Part shown: positions 1-9,284 of the stretch, piece after piece | Layout of the letters: every line of letters begins with the position of its first letter | Position numbering within the stretch: the first letter of the stretch is position 1 | DNA from: Hyphomonas polymorpha PS728 | GTDB lineage: Bacteria > Pseudomonadota > Alphaproteobacteria > Caulobacterales > Hyphomonadaceae | Reading direction: 5' to 3' | Length of the DNA stretch: 64,000 nucleotides | NCBI RefSeq assembly: GCF_000685315.1 | Contig: NZ_ARYM01000008.1 | Location: forward strand, 1 to 64,000 | The notes under the pieces: model-generated | Databases searched by the model: none | What the model saw: the letters and a program-made list of their open reading frames with translations, nothing else | What the model was told of the DNA's origin: nothing | Program-made: the position numbers and the translations under genes

Positions 1-1560
1 AACTTCACGATTGAAGATACGGTTGTTCTCTCTGCGCTGCTGCGGGCAGGAGCCCTGCCGGCGCCGCTGACGGTGATCGAGGAACGCACGGTGGGCCCCG
101 ACCTTGGCGCCGACGTGATCAATATGGGCCTCTATACCGGCGTGATCGGCTTTGCGCTGGTGGTGGGTTTCATGACACTGCTCTACCGGGGCTGGGGTAT
201 GATTGCCTCAGTGGCGCTGTTCCTCAATGTGGCGTTGACCATCGGTATCCTGACATTTCTGGGCGCAACGCTGACCCTGCCGGGCATCGCGGGTATCATC
301 CTGGGCATTGGCATCGCAGTGGATGCCAACGTCCTGATCAACGAACGCATCCGGGAGGAAAGTCGCAAGGGCGTCAGCGCGCTTGCCGCCCTCGATCGGG
401 GCTTCAAGATTGCCTATTCGACCATCCTTGACGCCAACATCACCACGTTGATCGCCACAGCCCTGCTGTTCATGTTCGGCACTGGTCCGGTGAAAGGTTT
501 TGCCGTGACCATGGTGATCGGCACCGCCGTGTCGATGTTCACAGCCATTACCGTGGTCCGTATCCTGATGACCACCTGGGTGCGTTATCGCAAGATGAAG
601 AAGATCAATATCGAGCCGCTGTTCCGGGTGGTGCCGGATGGCTCGAAAATCTCCTTCATGAAGGCGCGGTATTTCGGCATCGCCAGCTCCATCCTTCTCT
701 CGCTTGTCTCTGTTGGCCTCTTCATGAAGCCGGGGCTGAATTACGGCATCGATTTCACCGGCGGCATCCAGGTGGAGATCGCCACGCCGCAGGCTGCCAA
801 CCTGGGCCAGCTTCGCTCGGAACTGGGCGGGCTCGGGCTTGGCGAAGTGTCCCTTCAGCAGCTGGGCGGAAAGAACGAAGTGCTGATCCGTGTCCAACGC
901 CAGGAAGGTGGGGAGACGGCGCAGACCGCTGCCATCAACACCGTTCGCAAGACGCTGGCAGAGATCGATCCGGGAATCTCGGTGGAGCGCACGGAGGTCG
1001 TCGGACCGAAAGTTTCCGGCGAGCTTGCGCGCAACGGCGCCATTGCTGTCGGCCTCGCAAGCCTTGCGATGCTGCTCTACATCTGGTGGCGCTTCGAGTG
1101 GAACTTCGCCGTTGGCGCGATCCTGACGCTGGCGCTCGATACTACCAAGATGATCGGCTTCTTCGTCATCATGGGGCTGGACTTCAACCTCACGGCCATC
1201 GCCGCCCTTTTGACCTTCATCGGGTATTCGGTGAACGACAAGGTGGTGGTCTATGACCGGATGCGGGAGAATATCCGCCTCGCCAAGCGATATGACTTGC
1301 GAACGATCATCGACACCAGCATCAACCAGGTGCTGACGCGGTGTATCTTCACGTCGATGACGACCCTGCTGGCGATCGTGCCGATGGCCATCTGGGGTGG
1401 CAAGGCCGTGGAAAACTTCGCCCTGCCGATGGTGTTTGGCGTACTCATCGCCACCGCATCGTCGATCTTCATTGCGGCGCCGATCCTTCTGCTGCTGGGC
1501 AACCTGGCCCAGCGCCACCAGCATACCGGGACCATTCAGGTGGAGTCTTCTCCGTCCTGA
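1..1560 (+). CDS. secDF: Protein translocase subunit SecDF (fused), 3' part
   Basis: The reading frame is open from base 1, so the 5' end lies outside the window; 519 codons are visible. The protein uses the proton-motive force to help SecYEG move proteins across the inner membrane. The first ~200 residues are the C-terminal membrane half of SecD, with the typical stretch SALLRAGALPAPL and the TM4 motif GIAVDANVLINERIREE. After a linker (near residue 215) the SecF half begins, with the periplasmic motif GIDFTGG and the TM4 motif GYSVNDKVVVYDRMREN. Both halves keep the conserved membrane Asp. There is no stop between SecD and SecF, so this is a genuine fusion and not two genes. A strong terminator follows the stop codon. 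Identification is by motif recognition. Confidence 0.95.
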   Translation, partial: NFTIEDTVVLSALLRAGALPAPLTVIEERTVGPDLGADVINMGLYTGVIGFALVVGFMTLLYRGWGMIASVALFLNVALTIGILTFLGATLTLPGIAGIILGIGIAVDANVLINERIREESRKGVSALAALDRGFKIAYSTILDANITTLIATALLFMFGTGPVKGFAVTMVIGTAVSMFTAITVVRILMTTWVRYRKMKKINIEPLFRVVPDGSKISFMKARYFGIASSILLSLVSVGLFMKPGLNYGIDFTGGIQVEIATPQAANLGQLRSELGGLGLGEVSLQQLGGKNEVLIRVQRQEGGETAQTAAINTVRKTLAEIDPGISVERTEVVGPKVSGELARNGAIAVGLASLAMLLYIWWRFEWNFAVGAILTLALDTTKMIGFFVIMGLDFNLTAIAALLTFIGYSVNDKVVVYDRMRENIRLAKRYDLRTIIDTSINQVLTRCIFTSMTTLLAIVPMAIWGGKAVENFALPMVFGVLIATASSIFIAAPILLLLGNLAQRHQHTGTIQVESSPS

Positions 1561-1572
1561 CAATCCCCGGTT

Positions 1573-1618
1573 GGGAGCGCCGCACACTGCCTGTCCTCGC
1601 GGCGCTCCCTCTCTTTTT
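1573..1618 (+). terminator. Rho-independent terminator after secDF
   Basis: An 11-bp perfect inverted repeat (GGGAGCGCCGC at 1573-1583, GCGGCGCTCCC at 1599-1609) with a 15-base loop is followed by a T-rich tract at 1610-1618. It starts 13 bases after the secDF stop. Confidence 0.85.
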
Positions 1619-1963
1619 CCCAGGTTGAGGCCCCGGCTCGTGTTGGCCGCAGTGACCGGATTCCGGGCAGCGCTGCAGCCGGATCGTTCACGACACATCT
1701 ACGACAGCAACGCGGTGCAGGGGTCACAAATCTGCCTTTGGTTTGCCGCATTGTCATGAAAAACGGGCCCTGTTTCCCTCCCATCTGACAACGTGCCCCA
1801 TTTTCTGATCCTGCCTGTATCCTGATCCATGCTGCCCTGCGGGACCAGCAAAGATCATGGGCAACCAATCGCGGCGACGTTCGTTAGACAGGCTTCGGGT
1901 ATGTCGCGCCGCAACAAAGCGGCTCCCGGATCCTCGGGAAGGTGTTGGTAAAGGAGTGTGCGC
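1619..1963. other. Intergenic stretch before opgG
   Basis: About 345 bases between the secDF terminator and opgG. No RNA gene, repeat or convincing open frame was seen. It presumably carries the opgGH promoter, but I could not pick out clear -35/-10 boxes. The AAGGAG at 1951-1956 is the opgG ribosome binding site. Confidence 0.5.
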
Positions 1964-3661
1964 TTGAGGGTGTTATCGAGCGTCTCTGTGAGGATTGTGT
2001 GCGGCCTTGCGATGGCCGGACTTCTGATTTCCAGCTGTTCTCCCTCTGCTGATCCGGCGCCCGAGGCACCGGCAAAGCCGGCTCCGGCAAACCCCGCCGC
2101 TCAAAGCGAGGCGCCGGTTGAGCCGATGACGGCGGTGGCGCCTGAGGCTGTGGTCGAAACGCTGAGCCCGGAAGCGGCTGCGGCTCTGGCCGCTTCAGAG
2201 GAAGATCCCTCCGCAGCGCCTCCACCCCCCGCCACGCCGGAATTTGATTTTGAAGATGTGCGCCGCAAGGCCGAAATCCTCGCCAGCCGCCCATTCCAGA
2301 CGCCCCCCGGCATTCCGAAAGAAGCTGCCGCGCTCGATTATGATGGCTATCGCCGCATCCAACTGCGTCAGGACGCTGCTTTCTGGAAGGACAGCTCGGA
2401 CAAGTTCCGCATCCTGCCGGACCCGCGCGGCTATCTCTTCAACTATGCCGTCCGCCTCAATTTTGTTGAGGAGGGCGAGGAAGTTGCCCGGCCCTATTCG
2501 GCAGACGATTTCAATTTTTATGATCTGCCGCTGCCCGATGAGGCCAAGCGTCTGCTGGGGTTTGCCGGCTTCAGGGTTGTGACGCCCCTGAATATCGCGG
2601 GCAAATGGGACGAGTTGATCAGCTTCCGCGGCGCAAGTTTCTTCCGTGCCCTGGGGGCTGGCAATCTGTATGGCGCCTCGGCGCGCGGCATCTCCATCGG
2701 CACCGCGTCGCCGGAAGGGGAGCAATTCCCGTATTTCCGCGAATTCTGGCTGCAGAAACCTGCGCCGGGCACTGACACGATCCGCATCTATGCACTGCTC
2801 GACGGGGAAAGCATCACCGGCGCCTATGAGTTCTCAGTGACCCCCGGCGTTGAAACGAAGATGCAGATCACGGCCACGCTGTTCCCACGTAAGGCGCTGT
2901 CAACGGTTGGCATCTCGCCGCTCACTTCGATGTATTTCTTCTCGCCGCACGATATCCGCAAGCATCCCAACGATTTCCGCCCGGCGGTACATGATTCCGA
3001 GGGCCTTTCGATCCAAATGTACAATGGCGAGTGGGTCTGGCGGCCGCTGTTCAACCCCAAGACGCTGCAGGAGTCCGTGCTGGCTGATCGCCCGCCGCTC
3101 GGTTTCGGGCTGGTCCAGCGCAAACGCGATTTCGACGACTATTCCGATATCGAGGCTGGCTATCATCATCGCCCGACCGTCTGGGTGCAGCCCAAGGCCG
3201 GATGGGGCGAGGGCCAGCTGGTTCTGGTCGAGATCCCCACGGTCAACGAATACAACGACAACATCGTCGCCTACTGGAAGCCGAAAACCGCCTGGCAGCC
3301 GGGTACGGCCTACACCGTGTCCTATGACATGAAGTGGAGCCTGCTGACCTCGTCTGTGCCAGATGTGGCGACGGTGGCTGAGACATTTGCGGGCGTGAAG
3401 CCGGCCGCCACCCAGCAGCTGTTCGTGATCGACTATGAGCAGATCCCTGAAGCCCTGCTGAACGGTGTGGAAGCCGACATTTCCACCTCGGCCGGGAAGA
3501 TCCTCAATCCTGTAATCAAGACAAATCCCGAGACCGGAAAAATCCGGCTCAGCTTCGAACTCGAAGCACAAAATATCGACGTGGCAGAGCTTCGCGCCCT
3601 GCTCACGAAGGGGGGAAAGCCTATCACTGAAACCTGGCTTTACCGTTGGCGGAAGGAATGA
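1964..3661 (+). CDS. opgG: Glucan biosynthesis protein OpgG/MdoG, lipoprotein type
   Basis: Member of the periplasmic MdoG/OpgG family, needed for branching or release of osmoregulated periplasmic glucans whose backbone is made by OpgH. The family domain starts near residue 95 (FDFEDVRRKAEILASRPF, then DYDGYRRIQLR) and runs to the C-terminus. A GTG at 1958 would also open the frame, but AAGGAG (1951-1956) sits only one base before it and seven bases before the TTG at 1964, so I prefer TTG (565 residues). The N-terminus has a hydrophobic segment ending in a lipobox, LLISSC, followed by about 70 residues rich in Pro and Ala. This predicts an anchored lipoprotein rather than the free periplasmic OpgG of E. 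coli. The stop overlaps the opgH start (ATGA), so the two are translationally coupled. Confidence 0.9.
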   Translation: MRVLSSVSVRIVCGLAMAGLLISSCSPSADPAPEAPAKPAPANPAAQSEAPVEPMTAVAPEAVVETLSPEAAAALAASEEDPSAAPPPPATPEFDFEDVRRKAEILASRPFQTPPGIPKEAAALDYDGYRRIQLRQDAAFWKDSSDKFRILPDPRGYLFNYAVRLNFVEEGEEVARPYSADDFNFYDLPLPDEAKRLLGFAGFRVVTPLNIAGKWDELISFRGASFFRALGAGNLYGASARGISIGTASPEGEQFPYFREFWLQKPAPGTDTIRIYALLDGESITGAYEFSVTPGVETKMQITATLFPRKALSTVGISPLTSMYFFSPHDIRKHPNDFRPAVHDSEGLSIQMYNGEWVWRPLFNPKTLQESVLADRPPLGFGLVQRKRDFDDYSDIEAGYHHRPTVWVQPKAGWGEGQLVLVEIPTVNEYNDNIVAYWKPKTAWQPGTAYTVSYDMKWSLLTSSVPDVATVAETFAGVKPAATQQLFVIDYEQIPEALLNGVEADISTSAGKILNPVIKTNPETGKIRLSFELEAQNIDVAELRALLTKGGKPITETWLYRWRKE

Positions 3662-5829
3662 CCTTGCTGCGCGCACGTCCCACCGAGTTCCCGATTGACA
3701 TGCCGAGCCAGTCCCTGGCCGGTCCCGTCGCCGTGTCTGGCCGCCGCCCCGTTTCGGCGATCTGGCGAAAGTTGTTCCTTCTGGTCTCGTCTCTTGGGCT
3801 GACGGCCTGGGCGACCTATGAGATGCACGAAGTGCTGTCGGTTTCCGGGCTGACGCTGCTGGAGTGGGCGCTGCTGGCGATCTTTGCGATCAATATCGTC
3901 TGGGTTTGCTACGCCTTTATCAACGCAACCATGGGCTTCTTTTCCGCCATTGGCTCGCTGATGAAAAAGCCGCGCGCCGATGCAGGGCCGGATCTGCGCA
4001 ACACGCGGACGGTGATTGCTTTTCCGATCTACAATGAAAATGTCGAGCATATCTTCGGCACGGTGCTGGCCACTGCGCAGATGATGTCTGGCGCGCCTGG
4101 CCGGTTTGATTGCTTCATCCTCAGCGACACGACCGACCCGGAAGTGGCCCTTGCTGAGGAGGCCGCTTTCGAGCGTATCCGCCAGGAAGCACCGGGCGAT
4201 GTCCGCATCTGGTATCGCCGCCGCACGATCAACCACCACCGCAAGGCGGGTAACATCCGCGACTTCCTCACGCGCTGGGGTGGGCGCTACGATTATATGA
4301 TCGTCTATGACGCCGACTCCTATATGGAGCGCGACACGCTGATTGAACTCGTGCGCCAGATGGAAGAAGCGCCGCGCACCGGTCTCATCCAGACCATCCC
4401 GCAACTGGTGGGCGGGGAAAGCCTGTTTGCCCGCATCCAGCAGTTCGCTGCTGCCCTCTACGGTCCGGTGCTTGGCCATGGCATTGCCTGGTGGGCGCAG
4501 AAGGAAGGTAATTTCTGGGGCCACAACGCCATCATCCGTGTGCAGGCAATGGCACAGGCGGCCGGCCTGCCGGAACTGCCGGGCCGCGCGCCGTTTGGCG
4601 GCCACATCCTCAGCCACGACTTTGTGGAGGCAGCACTGCTGCGCCGCGCCGGCTGGAATGTGGAGATCAAGCCGGCGTTGAGCGGCTCCTACGAACAGGG
4701 GCCGCCGACGATCATCGACCTCGTGATCCGCGACCGCCGCTGGTGCCAAGGCAACATGCAGCACATGCTGGTGCTGCTGAAAACGCGCGGCCTGGCCTGG
4801 ACCAGCCGGTTCCACCTGATCACTGGTATCTTCTCTTACCTCTCCTCGCCGCTCTGGCTCATCTTCATCACGGTTGGTATGGCCCTGTCGCTGCAGAACA
4901 GCTTCATGCGCCCGTCCTATTTCGGGGATGGTTTCTCGCTGTTCCCAACCTGGCCGGTGATCGACTCCGTGCGCGCGCTGAACCTCTTCATCGTGACGAT
5001 GGTCATCCTCTTCGCGCCCAAGATTTACGGCCTCATCTATGGCCTGATCAGCCCGCTCTGGCGCAAGCAGGTCGGCATGTTCCGCACCACGCTGGGCGTT
5101 CTGACAGAGACATTCCTCTCGGTACTGATCGCGCCGATCATGATGGTCACCCAAACCAGCGCCGTCATCAGCGTGCTGACGGGGCGCGACTCCGGCTGGT
5201 CGCCGCAGAAGCGCACCGAGGATGGCTATTCCCTGATGGCCACCCTGCGCCACAGCGCGCCGGCCATGACGCTGGGTGTGGTGCTCACGGTGGCGGCCAT
5301 GATCATCTCGCCGGTCTACGCCGCCTGGCTTGCGCCAGCCACGATCGGTCTCATCCTGTCGGTGCCGCTTTCCTACTGGACTGCCAAGCGCTCGGCCGGT
5401 CAGGCCTTCCGAAAGGCGGGCGCGCTGGTCTCTCCGGCGGAAGTCGCCGTGCCTGCGTCCTTCGCCGCCGCGCAGGAGGCCCAGGCCGTGTTCCGCGATC
5501 TGCGCCCGGCAGACCTCTACACCCTGCTGCTCGATCAGGTGAAACAGCAGCGCCGCTGCGCCTTGGTCGATACCCACTGGTCGCTTGGCCGCCACGAGGT
5601 TCACACGCCGCTGGCTATCGCCCGGGCACGTACGGAGACGGCCGAGTCCGCCGCCGAATACGTCGCCGCGCTCAGCAAGGGCGAGAAGATTGCGCTGCTC
5701 AACTCCTGCCGGGATCTCGCCTCGGTCAGCGCCACCTTCTCCGCATCCGGCCGGCCGCTGAGTCGCGCCGTGCTAAATGGAGGCCACCTGCTGCCCTCAA
5801 CGGCTGCTCAGGACCGCTCCGCCTCCTAG
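3658..5829 (+). CDS. opgH: Glucans biosynthesis glucosyltransferase OpgH/MdoH
   Basis: Inner-membrane family 2 glucosyltransferase that polymerises the linear beta-glucan backbone of periplasmic glucans from UDP-glucose. The start chosen is ATG at 3658, overlapping the opgG stop by four bases; a TTG at 3646 is also in frame. Two membrane segments come first (from about residue 45), then the GT-A domain: FPIYNENVEHIFGT near residue 120, the DAD nucleotide-sugar motif at about 218-220, SHDFVEAALLRRAGW, and the RDRRWCQGNMQH (QxxRW-type) motif near 360. Further membrane helices follow (about residues 380-570). At 723 residues it is shorter than E. coli MdoH (about 850), mainly at the N-terminus. 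It forms an operon with opgG only. Confidence 0.94.
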   Translation: MTLLRARPTEFPIDMPSQSLAGPVAVSGRRPVSAIWRKLFLLVSSLGLTAWATYEMHEVLSVSGLTLLEWALLAIFAINIVWVCYAFINATMGFFSAIGSLMKKPRADAGPDLRNTRTVIAFPIYNENVEHIFGTVLATAQMMSGAPGRFDCFILSDTTDPEVALAEEAAFERIRQEAPGDVRIWYRRRTINHHRKAGNIRDFLTRWGGRYDYMIVYDADSYMERDTLIELVRQMEEAPRTGLIQTIPQLVGGESLFARIQQFAAALYGPVLGHGIAWWAQKEGNFWGHNAIIRVQAMAQAAGLPELPGRAPFGGHILSHDFVEAALLRRAGWNVEIKPALSGSYEQGPPTIIDLVIRDRRWCQGNMQHMLVLLKTRGLAWTSRFHLITGIFSYLSSPLWLIFITVGMALSLQNSFMRPSYFGDGFSLFPTWPVIDSVRALNLFIVTMVILFAPKIYGLIYGLISPLWRKQVGMFRTTLGVLTETFLSVLIAPIMMVTQTSAVISVLTGRDSGWSPQKRTEDGYSLMATLRHSAPAMTLGVVLTVAAMIISPVYAAWLAPATIGLILSVPLSYWTAKRSAGQAFRKAGALVSPAEVAVPASFAAAQEAQAVFRDLRPADLYTLLLDQVKQQRRCALVDTHWSLGRHEVHTPLAIARARTETAESAAEYVAALSKGEKIALLNSCRDLASVSATFSASGRPLSRAVLNGGHLLPSTAAQDRSAS

Positions 5830-5992
5830 GCGCAAGGCCAGTCAGCTCGGCCATAAGGCTGTAAAAGTGCGCTGGCTCGGCGGGCGCTCAGCGCCGCCTT
5901 GTGACGAATTAGGGTCGCATTGCGCCCGATCGATCCTACATGCCGTTGACCAACGCCGCGACCAAAGCGCGCCTTCCTGAAAGGACAGCGAC

Positions 5993-6388
5993 ATGCCCCG
6001 AAACGAACCGGTATTTCCCAAGGACCGCCATGCCCTCTACGAACAGCACGGGTATTCGGCTGCGATCCGTTCCGGTGACCTGCTGTTTATCTCTGGCCAG
6101 GTAGGCAGCCGCCCGGACGGTTCCCCGGAGCCCGATTTCGCCAAACAGGTGCAATTGGCGTTCGATAATCTCCAGGCAGTGCTCGATGCGGCGGGCTGCA
6201 GTTTGAGCGACATTGTGGATGTCACCACCTTTCACACCGATCCTGAGGCCCAGTTCGGAACAGTGATGGAAGTCAAGAACCGCGTTTTCCCTCATGCGCC
6301 CTATCCGAACTGGACCGCTGTCGGGGTCACCTGGCTTTCAGGTTTCGACTTCGAGATCAAAGTGATTGCCCGCTGTCCTGAAGAATAG
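5993..6388 (+). CDS. RidA/YjgF-family protein without the catalytic Arg
   Basis: A 131-residue member of the RidA/YjgF/UK114 trimer family. The fold signature is clear (SGQVG near residue 35, FDNLQAVLDAAG near 60, VTTFHTD near 80). In active RidA enzymes an Arg (R105 of E. coli RidA) binds the imine carboxylate in a P-x-R-S/T context. Here the matching stretch is PNWTAV, with Trp107 in that place. This suggests one of the Rid subgroups that lack 2-aminoacrylate deaminase activity, so the role is unknown. An AAAGGA lies 9 bases before the start. It stands alone, 43 bases before the next gene, and could be co-transcribed with it. Confidence 0.85.
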   Translation: MPRNEPVFPKDRHALYEQHGYSAAIRSGDLLFISGQVGSRPDGSPEPDFAKQVQLAFDNLQAVLDAAGCSLSDIVDVTTFHTDPEAQFGTVMEVKNRVFPHAPYPNWTAVGVTWLSGFDFEIKVIARCPEE

Positions 6389-6431
6389 AATGCCCTAAAA
6401 AGGGGCCTTTAATTCCGGCAGGAGGGCTCGC

Positions 6432-7181
6432 ATGGCCGAGGACAATTACAGCGATAACCCGGTCTACCGGCTGGCCGCGCTCGATCAGGATTTCGTGCTG
6501 GGCGATTCCATGCGCGGCGCGCGTTTCCTGATGGAATATAGCAAGGCCGAGGAGTTTCTCCGGCGCGAGCGCGTGCGCTCCACCATCGTCGCTTTCGGCT
6601 CGGCCCGTATCCGCGAAGATGGCGGCGAGTGGCAGTCGCGCATCTACAATGCGGCGCGCACCTTCGGACGCATCGCATCCGAGCGGGGCGGCGCTCTCTG
6701 TGATGGACGGCAGTGGCGCGACAATGTCATCGCCACGGGCGGCGGCCCCGGCGTTATGGAAGCGGCCAATCGCGGCGCGCGCGATGCCGGCGCCGTCACC
6801 ATCGGCTTCAATATCCAGCTGCCGCACGAGCAGTTCCCCAACCCCTACATCACGCCCGACCTGAATTTCCAGTTCCACTATTTCGCCATGCGCAAGATGC
6901 ATCTGGCCATGCGCGCCCGCGCGCTGGTGATCTTCCCTGGCGGCTTCGGCACGATGGACGAGCTATTCGAACTCCTCACTCTCAGCCAGACCGGCAAGGG
7001 CCATCATATGCCCATCGTGCTTTATGACCGGAATTTCTGGACACGGATCATCAATTTCGAGGCGTTCGCCGAGGCCGGCATGATCAGCCTAGACGATCTG
7101 AAGTTGTTCGAGTTCGCCGATGATCCGGAGGAGGCGTGGGATTGCCTCCTCCGTTGCGGCCTGGAAGTGCCGGACCGGTAA
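6432..7181 (+). CDS. LOG-family (TIGR00730-like) Rossmann-fold protein
   Basis: A 249-residue protein of the LOG / 'lysine decarboxylase-like' family. Diagnostic motifs are GGGPGVMEAANRGA (about 103-116) and PGGFGTMDE (169-177), the latter being the conserved PGGxGTxxE of cytokinin-riboside phosphoribohydrolases and nucleotide 5'-monophosphate nucleosidases. An N-terminal extension of about 45 residues places it with the longer LOG variants. The likely reaction is hydrolysis of the N-glycosidic bond of a nucleoside monophosphate, but the substrate cannot be read from the sequence. A GCAGGAGG ribosome binding site precedes the ATG. It may share a transcript with the upstream RidA-like gene. 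Confidence 0.88.
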   Translation: MAEDNYSDNPVYRLAALDQDFVLGDSMRGARFLMEYSKAEEFLRRERVRSTIVAFGSARIREDGGEWQSRIYNAARTFGRIASERGGALCDGRQWRDNVIATGGGPGVMEAANRGARDAGAVTIGFNIQLPHEQFPNPYITPDLNFQFHYFAMRKMHLAMRARALVIFPGGFGTMDELFELLTLSQTGKGHHMPIVLYDRNFWTRIINFEAFAEAGMISLDDLKLFEFADDPEEAWDCLLRCGLEVPDR

Positions 7182-7347
7182 CTTTGGGGTGGTTGCCACC
7201 GGCGGCTGCGCGTCGAGCTCGGCGCTTGCTCCCGCGAAGCTGGAAGCTGCGTAAAGGGCGCTTCAGGGGCTCAAATACCAAAGCTGCATCGCCAATCCGG
7301 CATATCTGCGTCTTTCCGCAGTTCCTTCGGCAGGCTAGATAAGCGCC

Positions 7348-8703
7348 ATGCTGGCAGTCGCCCTATCGTCTTTTGATCCTGTTGCCGTCGCAATGGCTTT
7401 GCGGGGGGAAGATGGGTTCATCTGGTTCGACAGCGCCGCGCCCGAGCATCCGGGGACGAGGTATTCCTATATCTGCGTTTGGCCAGTGGATCGATTGCGG
7501 CTGGAAACATCTGCCGAGGCCGTCGAAAAACTGCGTGCCTGGATAGGCGCGCGCCCACTGGCCCGGGTCGAGGGCGGCGCGCCGTTTCAGGGCGGGGCTG
7601 CGGGATATTTGTCCTACGACTTTGCGCCCGCCTTCATCGACCGGTTCCAGTCTCACCACAGCGCCAGCCCGTCGCCAGCGCTGGAGTTTGGCCTCTATGA
7701 CACCGTCATCGCCTTCGATCATGGCGCCGGAATGGCCCATATTTATTCTGCGGGGTTGCAGGCAGCAGATACTGCGCCGGACGCAAAACGGGCGAAGGAG
7801 AAAATCAGACGCCTGAAGGAGCGGCTGGCTGCGCCGGTCTCGCCGCCGCCTCAGCCGGAAGCCCTCAACTGGACGCCGCACAGCGCGCCGGGCAGTTATC
7901 AGGCCGGTGTTGCGCGTGTCCGGGAATATATTCGCGAGGGGGATATCTATCAGGCCAATATTTCCGGCCTGTGGACAACCGGGCCGCTCTGCCGGGAGGC
8001 CGCGTTTGCGCATTACCTTCAGGGCCGCGCCCGCTCGCCTGCGCCTTTTTCCGCGTTCGGCGTGTTTGAAGGGAGGAGCATCGCAAGTTTCTCGCCGGAG
8101 CGTCTGATCAGCGCTGATGGTGAGGGGCGGGTAAAGGCCGAACCCATCAAGGGCACCATCCGGCGCAGCGAAGATGTGACCGAAGACGCTGCCGCCCGCG
8201 CAGCGCTGCTCGCCTCGGAGAAGGACCGCGCCGAGAATGTGATGATCGTGGACCTGCTCCGCAACGATATTTCGCGGGTCTGCACCTCTGCCTCGGTTTC
8301 CGTTTCATCGCTCTGCCGGCTAGAGACCTTTGCAAATCTCCACCACCTTGTCTCGACGGTAGAGGGGAAACTGGCGCCGGGGCAGACGGCAGCAGACCTG
8401 CTGGCGGCCGTGTTTCCCGGCGGCTCCATCACCGGCGCGCCGAAGCTGCGCGCGATGGAGATTATTGATGAACTGGAACCGGCGGCGCGGGGCATTTTCT
8501 GCGGCTCCCTGGGTTGGATGGGGCATGATGGCGCGATGGATTTTTCCATCCTGATCCGGACGCTGGAAGTGTTGCCGGGGGAGGCACGGCTATGGGCGGG
8601 GGCGGGAATAACCCTTCTGTCTGATCCGGAGGCGGAGCATGCGGAAATCCGCCTGAAAGCAGAGCGGATTATCGGAGCGGCTAAGCCGGTGGAGGTATCA
8701 TGA
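7348..8703 (+). CDS. pabB: Aminodeoxychorismate synthase component I
   Basis: Converts chorismate and ammonia to 4-amino-4-deoxychorismate in the p-aminobenzoate branch of folate synthesis. It is a 451-residue member of the TrpE/PabB chorismate-binding family with EPIKGTIRR near residue 270, MIVDLLRNDISRV near 300, GGSITGAPKLRAMEI near 365 and SLGWMGHDG near 390. The PIKGT lysine is the marker of PabB, as opposed to TrpE where it is replaced. The gene leads a six-gene operon with overlapping ends (pabB-pabA-pabC-folP-folB-folK), which supports PabB over anthranilate synthase. No strong Shine-Dalgarno precedes the ATG. The last four bases overlap pabA. Confidence 0.93.
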   Translation: MLAVALSSFDPVAVAMALRGEDGFIWFDSAAPEHPGTRYSYICVWPVDRLRLETSAEAVEKLRAWIGARPLARVEGGAPFQGGAAGYLSYDFAPAFIDRFQSHHSASPSPALEFGLYDTVIAFDHGAGMAHIYSAGLQAADTAPDAKRAKEKIRRLKERLAAPVSPPPQPEALNWTPHSAPGSYQAGVARVREYIREGDIYQANISGLWTTGPLCREAAFAHYLQGRARSPAPFSAFGVFEGRSIASFSPERLISADGEGRVKAEPIKGTIRRSEDVTEDAAARAALLASEKDRAENVMIVDLLRNDISRVCTSASVSVSSLCRLETFANLHHLVSTVEGKLAPGQTAADLLAAVFPGGSITGAPKLRAMEIIDELEPAARGIFCGSLGWMGHDGAMDFSILIRTLEVLPGEARLWAGAGITLLSDPEAEHAEIRLKAERIIGAAKPVEVS

Positions 8704-9284
8704 TCCTTGTGCTGAACAATCGGGACAGCTTTGTCTTCAATCTGGCGCGCTATTTCCGTGAGCTTGGATGCGGGATTGAGGTAGTGGACAGTGACCGGAT
8801 TACCGTTGCCGGAATCGCGGCAATGGCGCCGGAAGCCTTGGTCATCTCGCCGGGTCCGTGCACACCTGCAGAGGCGGGTGTTTCGCTGGAGGCGATCGGC
8901 GCGTTTGGTGGGCGCGTACCCATTCTCGGCGTCTGCCTCGGACATCAGGCGATCGCGGCGGCATATGGATGCCCTGTCACACGAGCGAAATCGCCCGCGC
9001 ATGGCCGCCCGGCGCGCATCCGGCATAGCGGGTTGCGGTTGTTCGAAGGGCTGCCGCCGGCTTTTGATGTGGGGCTTTATCATTCTCTCATTGCCGAGGC
9101 GCCAGAGGCGGAAGGCAAGTTGATGGTCGATGCTATTTCGCCCTCCGGTGAAGTGATGGCTCTGTCGCATAGGGAATTGCCGGTCTATGGTATTCAGTTC
9201 CACCCTGAATCCATTCTCACTGAATACGGGCCCGAACTGCTGCAGAACTTTCTCAACATCGCCCGCGCCTGGAGGCAGACATGA
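8700..9284 (+). CDS. pabA: Aminodeoxychorismate synthase component II (glutamine amidotransferase)
   Basis: Class I glutamine amidotransferase (194 residues) that supplies ammonia to PabB. The catalytic triad can be seen: the nucleophile Cys in GVCLGHQAIAAAYG (near residue 80) and the His-Glu pair in IQFHPESILTEYG (near 170). The N-terminal LVLNNRDSFVFNLARYF is typical of PabA/TrpG. The start ATG overlaps the pabB stop (ATGA), and its own stop overlaps the next start in the same way. Some bacteria share one such subunit between folate and tryptophan synthesis; position within the folate operon argues for the folate role. Confidence 0.93.
   Translation: MILVLNNRDSFVFNLARYFRELGCGIEVVDSDRITVAGIAAMAPEALVISPGPCTPAEAGVSLEAIGAFGGRVPILGVCLGHQAIAAAYGCPVTRAKSPAHGRPARIRHSGLRLFEGLPPAFDVGLYHSLIAEAPEAEGKLMVDAISPSGEVMALSHRELPVYGIQFHPESILTEYGPELLQNFLNIARAWRQT

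Noticed and set aside
208..1698. Long open antisense frame over secDF
   Set aside because: It is in a GC-rich antisense phase, has no recognisable domain, and its Arg/His/Gln-rich composition is typical of frames opposite real genes. The secDF motifs on the plus strand are unambiguous.
3640..5604. Open antisense frame of about 650 codons over opgH
   Set aside because: The composition is His/Arg/Gln/Gly-rich with no domain. The plus strand encodes a full OpgH.
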